Shown here one piece after another: positions 1-10,960 of a DNA stretch of 64,000 bases. This DNA is from Molanna angustata (taxonomy: Eukaryota > Arthropoda > Insecta > Trichoptera > Molannidae): contig OY754968.1 of the NCBI GenBank assembly GCA_963576475.1, positions 18,302,734-18,366,733 of the forward strand. Direction: 5' to 3'. Numbering within the stretch: the stretch's first letter is position 1; each line of letters begins with the position of its first letter. The notes under the pieces are model-generated. The model worked only from the letters and a program-made list of their open reading frames with translations. It ran no database searches and was not told the DNA's origin. The translations under genes and the position numbers were made by a program.

Positions 1-703
1 GATAAAATATCAACGTAGCTGTACTTTTCGTCTTCAAATTTGAATATATATTCGCAAGTATCATGATGAAAATGGGACGGAAAAGTGTCGTGGAATAATA
101 AACAAAACAAGAAAAACGAGGGAAAAGTGTGTAAAGTCAAACAAAAGAAAAATCGACATTTTGTAGAAGAAAAAAAAAATATGACGATAGAGTTCCAGTG
201 TCGCAGTGGGATATTTCATGTTGCTGGGTAAATTCCAGGTTTATAACTTTATACATGGGTCGAGAGCTTATCAAAACTATAACTTTCGAGACCAGCATTA
301 GGGAGACTATTGTAATTTTCGTGGGGGCGATATCTGGAAAGCGGTTTACCACATGCTTTTTAAAAATGAATGTTTATTTATGGCATTGGAATAGATTCGT
401 TCATAGCCAGGAATCAAATCTGAAAACAATTGAAAATATTTTTTTCGTATAGGTATATTGTCTTATAGTAAAAACTTCTTAAAACAAACATCATTGAACT
501 CTTAAATAATTATGAACAATATCATCACCTAAGTATGGGGGAATAAACTACTCTTTGTTTTTTTTTTTAATTTAGTTTCGTAGCGTTTTTATTATATTTA
601 CTCAAGACATATAGCACACTCTAAAATAGGGTTGAATAAAGCAAAAAAATACACACTTTTTTTATAAATTCAAGAGTTTATCAAATAACAAGAAAAGGGA
701 ATA
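1..703. other. Unassigned AT-rich stretch
   Basis: No gene, RNA or recognisable repeat is seen. Two overlapping short open frames on opposite strands (near 137-452) have no recognisable motif and look like chance frames. Poly-T runs near 550 and 660 are the only simple sequence. Confidence 0.5.
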
Positions 704-1077
704 ATCCGATTCGTTCAAGACAATTTATTACTCTTAATGAATCGACAGTATTAAACAAACACGCGAGATTTGTATGGCCAGATCTATATTTTTCATGATT
801 TTTCAATATTGAAGTCAAAAATAACCAAATTAGAGGCTTCGCAGCTTATACCTATGTTCCATACTTGGATATACAGAATTCGGAGTAGAACATCTAGTGT
901 GTGTGTGTGTCCCCTAATAACTTTTGATCCGCTTGATCACAGAACCTAAAATTTCATAAAGTAGGTATAGAAAATTTAAAGCCAACAAAGCTTTTAAACT
1001 CAGAATTTCGAATTTTCGTTTCAGTCAGGGGTTATCAACGCCGCCGAAACGCCCCAACTAGGTAATTTAATTTTCTA
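704..1077 (+). mobile_element. Truncated Helitron-like element, same family as the 15-20 kb array
   Basis: The segment matches the first part of the array unit: the 5' hairpin (CGATTCGTTCA and its partner AATGAATCGAC), the 'ttcgcagc' and 'ttcggagtagaacat' blocks, a short GT tract, the 'cttttgatccgct' block and the 'cgccccaacta' block. The outermost 5' bases (TCCAACTGT) are missing. The 3' half is absent because an antisense LINE begins at about 1078. The copy also lacks the internal block that runs from about 520 to 750 in the full units. No coding capacity; non-autonomous. Confidence 0.75.
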
Positions 1078-1318
1078 TTAAATACATACATACATACATA
1101 CCATCACGCCATATCCCTAACGGGGTAAGCAGAGAGAACCGATCGCCACACTCCTATATTTTGCACACATTCCTAGCTTCCTTTACATCCATGCATCGTC
1201 TCATATATGCTCGTCGATTATTTAAGCTTCTTATATTTCCTTCTTTCAAAATATCATTCACATGGTCATGCCATCCCTTTCTGGGGCGGCCCCTGCTATT
1301 CACTCCATCTCTTACACC
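1078..1318 (-). mobile_element. 3' end of an RTE-like LINE (segment 1 of 3)
   Basis: Read on the minus strand this encodes the end of a non-LTR retrotransposon polyprotein, including GVRDGVNSRGRPRKGWHDHV and further to a stop near 1155. It is followed by a 3' end that finishes in a tetranucleotide ATGT tail (about 1080-1100). The GRPRK-W-D signature close to the C-terminus is typical of RTE-like and related LINEs. The same element continues upstream in coding sense at 2795-2878 and 3051-3170; a hAT-type insertion and a SINE split it. A second, less broken relative lies at 10345-10960. Dead copy. Confidence 0.8.
1311..1318. repeat. Target-site duplication, left copy (CTTACACC)
   Basis: Direct 8-bp repeat matching 2787-2794, immediately outside the inverted termini of the hAT-type element. 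Confidence 0.9.
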
Positions 1319-2786
1319 CAGTGGCGTGCAAGCCATACATGCCTATATGCCTGGCATGACTATCAAAATCCAAAAAAAAAAAATCAAAAATAAAAAAAAA
1401 TAATAAAAAAAAAAAAAAATCAAAAAAAAAAATAAAAAATCTTGTACGATATTTTTAATATATCAACGAGTTGTAGGGCTTATAACGAATCATAAAACAG
1501 TTTTTATTTTTTTCTAGCGCAAATATTAACGGAGATATGAATTTCTTAAAATTTGAATAATTGTCCTTTGTAGGTTCAATTTGCCTGTAATTATTTTCGT
1601 CTGTTGCAACACTGAATTTAAAACGTTTGCAACATTGCTTCCAAGGAAGAAACATTGACAGTTTTGATAACAGTAGCTAAAATGTCAGAACACATATATG
1701 GTTCACGATTTATTTTGCGACAAATTATAAATCTCTTTTTACTTTTGTCGTTAATATTCATTGCAGTATGCCTGATACATTTGAGCATACAATACACATG
1801 ACTAAAGGAACAAAGGTTGTTTGTTTGTGTTAGTGTATCTGTGTATTTTTAAGGTAAGATTTATGCTGGGCATGTATGAAGCTTCTTCAACAGTTTGTAT
1901 GTATGGGTGAAGAATATTCAGATGGTTTGGTTCAACATGGTACATTTTTACATCAACGACCGTTAGATTATTGTATGTTACGCCAAGATTTTGGCGCTAA
2001 TGTTAATATATTGAATTGTTTTGATTTGAATCATACCGAATAGATCGTTTATCTTTTAAATGACTGGAAATAAAAAGGAGAGTGATAATAATTGTTTCTA
2101 ATTAAATTTCAAAAAATATTTAAAATATTATTAGTATTATGCATTTGCCGAGTAATTCAAAGCAGTTTAAAAATTCGATTTCATTGTAAAAAACCAAGTA
2201 AAGATTATATTTTAAATAAACGTTTTGTAAAATATGTAAGAAATTTCAAAAAATAATGTATGTACAATTTGTAAGGAATTCATAAATATTATTAAAATAT
2301 AAGAAAAAGAACCTTTGCGTAAATATGAGTAATATATCACGACATCTATGAATAAAAACTAATGGACGAAAAATAAAATAATGGATGAAAACATTTACTG
2401 TTAGTAAATTTGTTGTGATAATGGTTGGAAAAATACTTCATAGATGTCTCTGAATATTTTAACTAACATTCATGATATGTTTTCAATATTTGATATGTTA
2501 ATTTTAGTTCATGATATGTATTTACAGTTAATTATTAAAAAACTTTTAGTTATTAAAGGGCTGCATTTAAAATATTTATCAATAGAATTGAAATATTCAT
2601 AATATTAAGCAATTTTGATTATTTGCTCCTACCTTTACGCAATGCGTGTAATTGGTGCTATGTGCATAGTACAAAACAGGAGTTAAAGAAAAAATATAAG
2701 GTGAAAAGATATTATGGAGGTTGACTAAACAGAGGATGTAGTTTTTTTTGGGCAGAACCAGCTGAAGGACCCCTCGCACGCCACTG
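1319..2786. mobile_element. Non-autonomous hAT-type DNA transposon
   Basis: The left end reads CAGTGGCGTGCAAG and the right end, reverse-complemented, reads CAGTGGCGTGCGAG, so the termini are inverted repeats with one mismatch in 14. The 8 bases CTTACACC occur directly outside both ends (1311-1318 and 2787-2794), an exact 8-bp target-site duplication. An 8-bp duplication and CAGTGGCG-type ends are the hallmark of the hAT superfamily. The 1,468-bp interior is AT-rich, with an A-rich run at about 1370-1437 and no transposase-like frame, so it would need a transposase in trans. It sits inside a LINE, which the two flanks rejoin in order. Confidence 0.9.
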
Positions 2787-2794
2787 CTTACACC
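2787..2794. repeat. Target-site duplication, right copy (CTTACACC)
   Basis: Exact partner of 1311-1318. Removing the element plus one copy restores a continuous LINE sequence. Confidence 0.9.
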
Positions 2795-2878
2795 CATGTA
2801 TATTTTTTGGTCAGTCGTTCATCATTCATTCTTTCAGTATGTCCAAACCACCTCAAGTAATTCACATTCATTTTACTT
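2795..2878 (-). mobile_element. RTE-like LINE coding remnant (segment 2 of 3)
   Basis: Minus-strand translation gives KMNVNYLRWFGHTERMNDE and continues to LTKK. It aligns with KMKINTLRWFGHIERMSDD in the second copy at 10.5 kb. It lies between the hAT-type element and a SINE and is in order with segments 1 and 3. Confidence 0.8.
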
Positions 2879-3050
2879 AAAAAAAAAACGAATATGTCCT
2901 TGTTGAACAAGTACATATATATCTTCACACGTTCCCTAAAATAAGCATAAATGCTTGTGCTATAGGTGAAAGAAATCGGTCGAGGCAGGATTCGAACTCG
3001 CGACCACTGGACTAGCCCAGCGCGCTAACCGCTCTGCCATCGACCCGTCT
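2879..3050 (-). mobile_element. tRNA-derived SINE (family SINE-1), full-length, antisense
   Basis: On the minus strand the element starts with a tRNA-like head: A-box-like TGGCAGAGCGGTTA and B-box-like GAGTTCGAATCC. Head ends GGTCGA and TCGACC pair as an acceptor stem. A body with 'cacctatagcaca' follows, then the 3' block 'tacttgttcaacaagg' and an A-rich tail. It interrupts the LINE between segments 2 and 3. Copies at 59.9, 51.7, 50.6, 36.4, 35.6 and 29.6 kb define the family. Confidence 0.88.
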
Positions 3051-3170
3051 AAACTTATAATACTCTTCTTCATCTTGCATTCCCTCCTTATGTCCTCATT
3101 TTTTATTCTATCATATATCCTTCTATTACATACTCTTCTATTAAATATTATGTAGTAGGTACTACTCAAA
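3051..3170 (-). mobile_element. RTE-like LINE coding remnant (segment 3 of 3)
   Basis: Minus-strand translation includes VCNRRIYDRIKNEDIRRECK, which aligns with the 10.5-kb copy (YYRIRQEDIRRECM). It precedes segment 2 in the LINE reading order, and the SINE sits precisely between the two. Homology is lost beyond about 3170. Confidence 0.75.
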
Positions 3171-4631
3171 CTTTTTTCAACAATTTAAGTAAAAACTGTA
3201 TACAATCCAATGATTGTGTGCAACAAAGACGTATTATTCAGTTGTACTAATGACGGTCTATTTGAAGAGACGAACATAATATTTAAAGCTGAACAAAGAG
3301 AAGTTGAAAACGACAAAGAAGAGTTATTCGAAGCCTGTAAAATATTCAGAAGAAACTATCTGATGAATGGCTAGTGAAAAATTTCTAGCCACCAGAAAAA
3401 AGTGTAATAAAACGTCCGGCAAGAGAAGCCAGGAGTTTTGTCTAATATTATGCTATTCGCCAGAGAGACACAGGCGGATATGGATTTTTCAAGTCTTGTG
3501 AGAATCTTTTAGTTTGTAGCAGCCATTGTTTGTTTACCTTGAACAATTTCGCATACATACTATTTACGTCAGTGCAGAAAATGCAGTCTGTCGCCTGTTT
3601 GTGTTGCTGAGTCGGTTTTGTATATTATTTTAAAAAGTAAATATAAGTTGGTTGTTGTTGGTCTTTGTCGTTCGGTGTGTGGGAGAAAGACTCCGAAGAA
3701 AATTTTAATCAAAACGTTGAGGTAACAAGACGACAGTTGAAAAACAAACGAGATGATTATGAGAAAATTTCTATGCATGATATTGTTGTGAAATAACAAG
3801 ATTAACAAAAGACAAAGTTAAATAAATAAGTACCTACATAAAAATAATTTTATATAATACTAATAATATAAGAACGTTACCAATCAAAATAATTATAAAT
3901 AAAATCCTAAGGATGGAGCGGTCAGTTCCGAATACTGATTCGACACTAAGTGCTCAAATTGCTTAAAACGAAATCGATTTGTGAAAAAGTCATTTGTAAG
4001 AATTTTAAAATGAACCTACCATAAAGTTTATAGCAGCATATTAAGACAAATAAAATCATTGAAATTTCATCAAAATTAACTGGATATTGAATGATTCTTA
4101 TAAAAATAGGTACAGTTAATTTTGATTCGTAAGAGATTATTATTAATTGGGAGAATTCCAATATAAATTACATGAATTCAAAACACTATGTTTAGATTGT
4201 AGCTATTTCTATTTATTTCTGCAGTTACAGTTGAGATTACAAACAAAAAACTCTTGGTGTGATAATGGTGCATAAAATATTTTCAAAAATAAAGATGACG
4301 CAAGATCGAAAGGTCTGGTGTTTACGTATCAGAAGGGCCAACCCCAGAAGAACTGAGAAGAAGCAAGTAGGGAGAAGAAGAAGAAGAAAGCCTCTTATTT
4401 TCCAAGTGAAAGGGATATTAGTTGTGTTTTTTTTTCACCTCAAAAACAAAAACGTATTTGTCAATCGAAACGGAAAATATCAGACTGAACATAAACATAA
4501 ATAAAGAAACATGATATTTTTTTGTGTATACTATTTCAGAAAAAAATATGTATCAGTTAGGGCACTATTTGCTTTATCAGCAAAAATTGGAAAGAGATGT
4601 TCTTTATACGAAGTATTTATTATCCAAAAAT
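3171..4631. other. Unassigned AT-rich stretch
   Basis: No gene is recognised. A 54-codon acidic frame at 3210-3374 (+) has no known motif. A GAA-rich patch lies at about 4350-4390. No TIR, tRNA-like or LINE signature is seen. Confidence 0.45.
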
Positions 4632-4690
4632 AATGTGGACGTTTTATCAACGGGACTAAAGCGCTAAGGGGAAAGAATGTGGACGTTTTA
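4632..4690. repeat. 15-bp direct repeat 44 bp apart
   Basis: AATGTGGACGTTTTA occurs at 4632-4646 and again at 4676-4690, next to the A-rich tail (antisense) of the LINE that follows. It could be a local slippage duplication or a remnant of a target-site event; a matching copy is not seen at the other end of the LINE (5383). Confidence 0.7.
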
Positions 4691-4704
4691 TTTCAGGCAA
4701 TAGT

Positions 4705-5382
4705 AATTTTATTTTATTTTTTATTTTTTCAAATTGAAGCTAACAATGTACAAAGAATAGTATATATGTATAAAAATATCAAATATAACAATTATCATCT
4801 CCATACATCAATTATTAGCTTACAATACTATCATAATTTATTACAAAATACAGTCATATATTCAAGATACAAAATCATATGTGTGTGTGTGAGGGTGTGT
4901 ATGTGTGATGGTGTGTGTGTGTAAGTGTATATGTGTGTGTGCATGCGTGTTGTGCGTAAGTGATAATCTTATGAAATTCCTGTTTTTAATTTTTGAGAGA
5001 GTTTATGTTTTGTGTCACTGAATAGGTCTATGTCAAGGGACTTCTCATATTTTATGTATGTGTTTATAATTCTGTTTATAGTTGAGTTTTTCGCGGCATT
5101 AGTTTTGTATAATTTAGGTCGGAAGAGAGTTGTATGTCTGGAGCGTCTCAATGGTACGTTAAAGTCAATACTCGATAAAAGTTCCGGGCAGTCAATAATA
5201 TTGTTCAATATGTTGTAAAGAAATTGTATATCTTGGCATTTACGTCTTGATTCTAGTGACGGTGGAATAGGTGCAACAATACTTCGATATGCCAATCTCT
5301 TCAAACATTTACGCTGTATTTTTTCTATATTATTAATGTGCACTCGATATTGCGGGTTCCAAATAACAGAGCCAAACTCCAC
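4705..5382 (-). mobile_element. 3' end of a Jockey/CR1-like LINE, antisense
   Basis: A 137-codon open frame (5382 to 4969, minus) encodes the C-terminal region after the RT domain: the start resembles EFGSVIWNP, then HINNIEKIQRKCLKRLAY, DIQFLYNI and the NVPLRRSRH segment. This string of motifs is typical of Jockey/CR1-type insect LINEs. The first residue is probably internal to the original polyprotein. After the stop comes about 230 bp of 3' UTR with a CA-rich microsatellite (4878-4950), then an A-rich tail near 4705-4735. The RT, endonuclease and ORF1 are missing (5' truncation). A relative, in the opposite orientation, lies at 58.2-58.8 kb. The frame is unbroken, suggesting a fairly young insertion. 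Confidence 0.82.
4878..4950. repeat. Imperfect (GT)n microsatellite within a LINE 3' UTR
   Basis: GT-rich tract with GA and GC interruptions. It lies between the LINE stop codon and its A-rich tail. Confidence 0.85.
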
Positions 5383-5399
5383 TTCTGACTAATTTTCAT

Positions 5400-5728
5400 A
5401 AATGTCGGTAATCTATCGAAGACCCTTTATATATGCTGTGAAATACCGGCTTAGAATAGTGCTTCCAATCTTAATTATCTATAATAATCGTTTTTGGGAG
5501 ATCAGTAAGAGCCGAGTAATCAAAAATCCAACAGGCAAAGTAACATCTTAGACAGTCTAGTAGTGAGGTTCACCATCCACACTGAATTGTGCCTTTGTGT
5601 AGGTTAGACGAAACTGGTGTGTGGAGATACACGCATGCATTGTGCTTCCTTTTTTTAAAGGTAATGCATACCGGCACACTCGTCGCTAGTTACCCCACAT
5701 TGTGGTACACACAGTGATGGTATGTACC
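5400..5728 (+). mobile_element. Rep-T interspersed repeat with LINE-like 3' tail
   Basis: It shares blocks in order with copies at 35.0-35.5, 41.9-42.1 and 61.1 kb: 'tagaatagtgcttcc', 'gaggttcacca', 'actggtgtgtgg', 'cacacycgtcgctagttacccc' in variant form, and a terminal 'gtgatggtatgta'. The last 40-50 bases resemble the 3' end of the RTE-like LINE at 1.1 kb, so the family may borrow that LINE's machinery. No open frame. Confidence 0.7.
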
Positions 5729-5833
5729 CTTATGCAATGAACCACGGCACCACATAGTGAAACGAAATCAGGGTGGAAATAAATGGATGTTTGGCAATAA
5801 TTTTTCTAAAAAAAATGAATAAAAAGGGACATA

Positions 5834-5916
5834 ACTGGAAACACTGAATAGTTGGAAGAAATAGCCATATGTCAATAAATAAACTCGCCACTTGCGCAGG
5901 ATACAAGGAAGTGTTA
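5834..5916 (+). mobile_element. SINE-3 3' fragment
   Basis: Matches the body of the full copy at 52.6-52.8 kb ('atagttggaagaaat', 'ccatatg', 'aactcg', 'caaggaagtgtta'). The tRNA-like head is missing. Confidence 0.7.
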
Positions 5917-5939
5917 TTATTATAACTACAGTTGATTTG

Positions 5940-6006
5940 AAACATAAACAAATACTGAAACATAAACAAATACTGAAACATAAACAAATACTGAAACATA
6001 GACAAA
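5940..6006. repeat. 18-bp minisatellite, nearly four units
   Basis: Unit AACATAAACAAATACTGA repeats almost perfectly, which produces a six-residue periodic but non-genic frame on the minus strand. Confidence 0.9.
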
Positions 6007-6239
6007 AAGGCATAAACTACTGTATTATGTATATTCTCACGACTCAAAAGCTTGTATCTTAGTATACTTTTTATATTTACAAAGAAAGGATTATTGTATG
6101 TAACAAATTGTTAATCTGTTGATTTAATTTCTTCCCTCTCAGAACATCTTAGCTAGAAGGTTCAAACTAAAAATCTTTATAAGAAATGTATTAACATATA
6201 ATTTGATTGATCTAATATGGACATATATTTCTCGGACCT

Positions 6240-6563
6240 GATTTCGCTGGTGATTAAAGGTTGTCCTGTCAATGCACGAATTTCCTCATTGCTTCAGGTC
6301 CAGAAGATTAGCTTGGATTGGACATATTGTCAGATCAGGGGAAGAAAGAGCCACAAAACGTATCCTGCAAAATAACCCTGTGGGCCAGAGAGCCCTGGGA
6401 AGGCCAAGGCAGAGATTGATGGACAATGTTACGATCTGAACGTGCTGAATGCTTGTGATGACTGGGAGTCCACTGCAGCTGACAGGAAGGCTTGGAAAGC
6501 TATTGTTTAGGAGGCTAAAGCTCTACCGGAGTTGTATGGCCATCGGAAGTAAGTAAGTAAGTA
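6240..6563 (+). pseudogene. LINE reverse-transcriptase C-terminal remnant, frameshifted
   Basis: Plus-strand translation gives RRLAWIGHIVRSGEERATKR, then a GRPRQR-MDNV signature. After a one-base frameshift it continues as DWESTAADRKAWKAIV, an in-frame stop, and EAKALPEL-GHRK. The order W-GH, GRP-R, D-W-A-DR-W, EAKA is the standard C-terminal end of insect RTE-like LINEs. The sequence ends in a GTAA tetranucleotide tail at about 6550-6563, as expected for the 3' end. At least one frameshift and one stop make it dead. Confidence 0.8.
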
Positions 6564-6836
6564 TATATTTCTCGGAATGAAACAATCCCACGGAATATCC
6601 TATTTTTTATTCACATTATACATTTTGTTTACAAATCGAAAATCAAAAAAATAATGCCATGTCAGAACAATAGGATCTCCTTGTCGGAAAGATTTTTTAG
6701 CAATAATAAAAATAATACATGTTGCTCCTGAAGCGAAAACACACTCTTGTAAAGATAAAATGATTTAATATAATAAGTCTTAAAGCCACAATCTCAGGCT
6801 AGGTACCACAAAATAAAGGGTGCATATTCCTTATTT

Positions 6837-7028
6837 GTCGGCCTTCGTGGCTGAGTTAGTTAGATTAAGACCCTTGGATCATTTTATCGGGTTCGATTCC
6901 CGGTGGAGACACAGTTTTTAATTGTTTTCAGTCTGAATCTGTGAGACGATTAATATTTTAAGTCTCCAGAATGTGGCAACTTATTGGTTGCGTGTTAAAT
7001 AATTATTTGACATAGTACCTGTTGTAAA
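6837..7028 (+). mobile_element. tRNA-derived SINE (family SINE-2)
   Basis: Head with an A-box-like TGGCTGAGTTAGTTA and a perfect B box GGTTCGATTCC followed by CGGTGG. The body ('gtgagacgattaat', 'gtggcaactt', 'cgtgttaaat') ends with 'catagtacctgt'. An inverted copy at 14632-14827 covers the same extent, which supports these ends. Confidence 0.82.
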
Positions 7029-7811
7029 ATGTATACCTCCGTACTGCTCCGAATGCTTGACAGTTGACTTGTTTCTGAGATTTATAAAAAAAGTAAATAT
7101 TCTGAATACTCTACAGAGGTAGTGCGGTATGTCTGAACATAAATAGGCTGATATGATATGAATCATTCGAAAAGTATAAATATACTAAAAAATATTTAAT
7201 TGAGTACAACAATAGATTGTACGATAATTAAAATACCTACTTCTACCAACATTATTCAAATTCTTGATTACTTATGAAAATTTTATGTTTAACTCACCTC
7301 GTATATTGTTGTCAAGTATCTTCGCGTCTTCTATTTACTGCTGCATACACTTACTTATAATATCACTCAACTGAGAATTTCTCTACTTCTTGACAAAACA
7401 CACAATATAATATATTTTCTCACAATCAACACTCTCCCGAGGTTATCTTGTCACCTGAGAACAAAACAAAATACAACAATGAAACTTTGAACTCGAAAAG
7501 AATAACAATGACTTTTGGTTATTTTCATTTTCAACGTTTACACAAACCACGATAATTTAAACAAGATAAGATATGCTAATTATTTACTGTCGGTAATTTG
7601 TTTAAGTAATATCAATTTGTTAGAAAATGAAATAATAGAAAAGGGTCAGTAAATACATACATACGGAATACAGAATTTTAATTTAAATAGAGCATGATTT
7701 TGAAGATCCGAATAAATACATCCTTTAGCTATGTAAGTGCAAACCCTTTCAAATTTCTAATAGCTGGTGTATCCCCTACGTAGACACCTTAATAAAAATA
7801 TATACCTATAT
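7029..7811. other. Unassigned AT-rich stretch
   Basis: No open frame of note and no repeat signature recognised. Confidence 0.45.
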
Positions 7812-7915
7812 AATAATAAACACTTCCTTGCATCCTAGGCAAGTGACGAGTTTATTGCCGTATGGCAATTTCTTCCAAATAACCAGTGTTTCCAGCCCAG
7901 AGAAGCAATATTTTC
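7812..7915 (-). mobile_element. SINE-3 body fragment, antisense
   Basis: Reverse complement matches the SINE-3 body ('attgcttctctgg', 'aaacactggttatttgg', 'attgccatacggcaataaactcg', 'aaggaagtgt' in variant form). No tRNA-like head. Confidence 0.7.
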
Positions 7916-8154
7916 GTATAACCTAATCAATGGTGTTAAATTGGTTTAAAGCGTGTTCATAGGACGATATACGTAATAAAAAATAGCAATTAAGCCGATT
8001 GCAGTCTTTTAATAATAAAATGATAAATTCTTAATATATAGATTCTTAAATGTATTATGATTTGTTTTCAATATAAAATTTTTATTTATTTTTCATCTCG
8101 CATACTTTATTATTTATTTAATTTGTTGTCATTTCCTCTATCATTTTAGTTTTG

Positions 8155-9166
8155 TCCAACTGTCGATTCGTTCATGAGAATTCAATTCTCTCTGAATGAA
8201 TCGAGATTATTAAGCCAAGATGCGTGTACGAAAGAAACATTTTGTATGGCGTAGTGGACTTTTTGCGTGCAAATAACACCAACAAGAGGCCTCGCAGCAT
8301 ATATATTCCCATACATGGATTTACTTAGAATTCGGAGTACAACATTTTATGTGAGTTTTGTGTGTCTGTGTGTGAGTCTGTGTGTCTGTCTGTCCCCCCT
8401 TATAACTTTTGATCCCCTCAATTTACAGAGCCCAAAATTTCAAAATATATAAACACTTATAAGCCTAAAAAACTTTTTTACTCAGAATTGTGAATTTTTG
8501 TTTCAGTCAGGGGTTATCAACTTTTGAAATTTTGGTTTATTTTTCCATATATCTCGGAAAAAAAAAAGACAGAACGCTGAAAATTGGTATAAACATAGAA
8601 AAATACAAAATCTCAAATTAGTTTTTTCAAAAAAAATCCAGGTTTTCTCAAACATTTTTTATTAAGAAAAATATTTTTTTTTATGATAAATTTATGAGTT
8701 TAACTGCCTATATTTCCAATTTTTTTCAAAATATCAAAAAAAGCCGAAACACCCCAACTAGATAATTTAATTTCCTATAAAAAATATTAACATTGTATTA
8801 GCACATCTAAATTTATTTTAACAATTTTTTATAAAAATTGAATTTAGTGACGACATTGTTTCATACAATTTGTATGGCAGTCGCCTACACACAATATCTA
8901 AGAAGACTTAATTGTTTGATACTAATCTCCAAACATACATACATACCATCATGCTGTTTTCATATTCTGGGTAGGATCAAAGGACAGACCTCCATACTAT
9001 CCTATCTTGACATACATACCTAGGTACATGTGTTGTATAGAAAACCAAATATCCTAAAATATTAAATAATTTGTATTTATGAGTTTATAGTTTGGTACTT
9101 ATTCTTCAACTATACATACCTACTATCGCTATCGACAAATGGATCTCATGTGTTACATGCAACTAG
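8155..9166 (+). mobile_element. Single full-length Helitron-like element (diverged array-family copy)
   Basis: It begins TCCAACTGTCGATTCG and ends with ATCGACAAATGGA, the palindrome CATGTgttACATG and CTAG (9163-9166) before T. Those are the same termini as the array copies, with two changes in the 3' subterminal repeat. Internal order is conserved: 5' hairpin, GT/CT microsatellite (about 8350-8395), C-run, and a LINE-tail-like block with 'accatcatgc' (8940-9020). No coding frame beyond microsatellite translation. It is 1,012 bp and more diverged from the array units than they are from each other. Confidence 0.85.
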
Positions 9167-10344
9167 TTTACTATATTTGTTAATACTTTTTGTACCAAGC
9201 ATAAAATATGTAATATTTCACGTGTATATAAATTCGTAATTGGAATGCATTTATATTTAAAAGATTACGTGCACAATGTTATGTTATGTATTCTGTGAAT
9301 TTACCAACAAATAAAAATAAAATAAAAATATCACCCAGGGATCGTTCAATATCCAACTTTTTTTATAAAACCTTATTTAATTTTATGAGAAACAAAAAGT
9401 TATAGACATTTAATGATTCAAACAGTAATATTTATATATAAATAACTAAAAATAACTAAATATACTTAAGCTGTAGTACGTACCTACGTAGCTACTAAAA
9501 GAATGTAACGAAATACATGAATATTCATTACTTCAAATGTTATTAAGCAGAAAAGAAAATGAAAAGTATACGTACCTATATATGTAGGTATATAACAACG
9601 TTTAAACCATAAAAAGGAATTTTAATAAAAATAATTTAAGCTTAACCTTTAGAGGAACAAACAAAAAGCAATCAACATCCGCATTGTTTCAATAGACGTG
9701 TTCGGGATTTTCCAACAAAAAAATAAATTTAATTGAGAATTATTGGAGCGGATGGAAATGATGTGTTCATTCAGGTATGATGGACGATTAAAATATTCCT
9801 TTAGCCGAACATGTTTCAAAAGAACGACGAGGGTGGTTTTTTTTATTCATTTTACTAAATACTGTATTAAATACTTTTTTCCCTCGGAATATGACGAGTG
9901 TCTGTCTGGTAGAAACATTTTTGCCAAAAACATGTAAAATAATACATTTTGTATGAAACCAAAAAACGAAACTTTCCAGCGAAAATATTTTTATAAATCA
10001 TTTGAGACACGAAAAGGTTTTACAAGCAGAATTTTCCTGTTATCAATGTCATGCGGATCCTGTATTATTGTTATGCGAATCCTGTATATATTGTTGTTAT
10101 TCAAATGGAGTTTCAGAATACATGTACATATATAATAACAATATCATGATTTGCGTTAAGGACTATGCGATTACACAATTAAATTGTATACATTTATTTA
10201 CAAACAACCTGTGTATTAGTGCAAATTGTTTTACAATTACAAAGAAATATTATTTTGCTATCCAACTTGAGGAGCTGGTAGCGCGGCGTAATATTATGTT
10301 CCACTAGAGACAATAGACTCAGATAATCGGCAGGAAATGATACC
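9167..10344. other. Unassigned AT-rich stretch
   Basis: Several short frames (for example 10002-10307) are present, but none has a recognisable domain. No repeat ends seen. Confidence 0.45.
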
Positions 10345-10960
10345 ATTCCATACCACGCCCTTTTCCTATTTGGGGTAGGCAGAGAGAACCGAACGCCAGA
10401 CTCCTCTATCTTGACATACATTTCTCGCTTCGTTCACGTCCATGCATCTTCTCATACACGCTCTTCTGCTATTCTTACTTCTAACATCTCCATCTTTCAA
10501 AATTCCATTTATGTGATCGTGCCAAATACTCTACTTTTCGTTCCTCTTTTATCAGCCTTACATATTTTTTTTGTCAGACTGTCATCACTCATTCTTTCTA
10601 TGTGGCCAAACCACCTTAGGGTATTTATTTTCATCTTACTTACGATATCTCTTTCAATCATACATTCTCGTCTAATATCCTCTTGTCTTATTCTATAATA
10701 CACCGTTTTACCACACATTCGTCTTAGTGACCTCATTTCAACCGCGTTGATTCTGCTTTCATACGTCTTCTGCCATGTTCATGTCTCGCTAGCATACATT
10801 AGAGTCGGTACGACGATACCATTGTATACCGCGAGCTTTGCTTGCCTCGAAATAATTGGGTCAGCCATTACAGATCTTAATGCACCATTCACTCTATTCC
10901 CTGTAGTTACTCTCCTTTCAATATCTTATTCCAGTCTTCCATCACGCTGAAACATGCTTC
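10345..10960 (-). pseudogene. RTE-like LINE 3' half, antisense
   Basis: Minus-strand translation gives MRSLRRMCGKTVYYRIRQED, DIRRECMIERDIVSKMKINT and LRWFGHIERMSDDSLTKKI. The region upstream in coding sense still carries the 'GRVYNGIVVPTL'-like segment that precedes the signature in RTE-like LINEs. Stops and frameshifts interrupt it after about 10509. The 3' end, near 10345-10420, has a CTACCCC block and a 'ggtatgg' tail like the 1.1-kb copy. The RT catalytic core is not present. Confidence 0.8.

Noticed and set aside
3210..3374. 54-codon acidic frame (MIVCNKDVLFSC...)
   Set aside because: Short, no known domain and no splice or conservation evidence; chance frame cannot be excluded.
6837..6912. 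Functional tRNA gene
   Set aside because: A and B boxes are present but the anticodon arm and acceptor pairing are poor, and the sequence continues into a repeated SINE body also seen at 14.6-14.8 kb.
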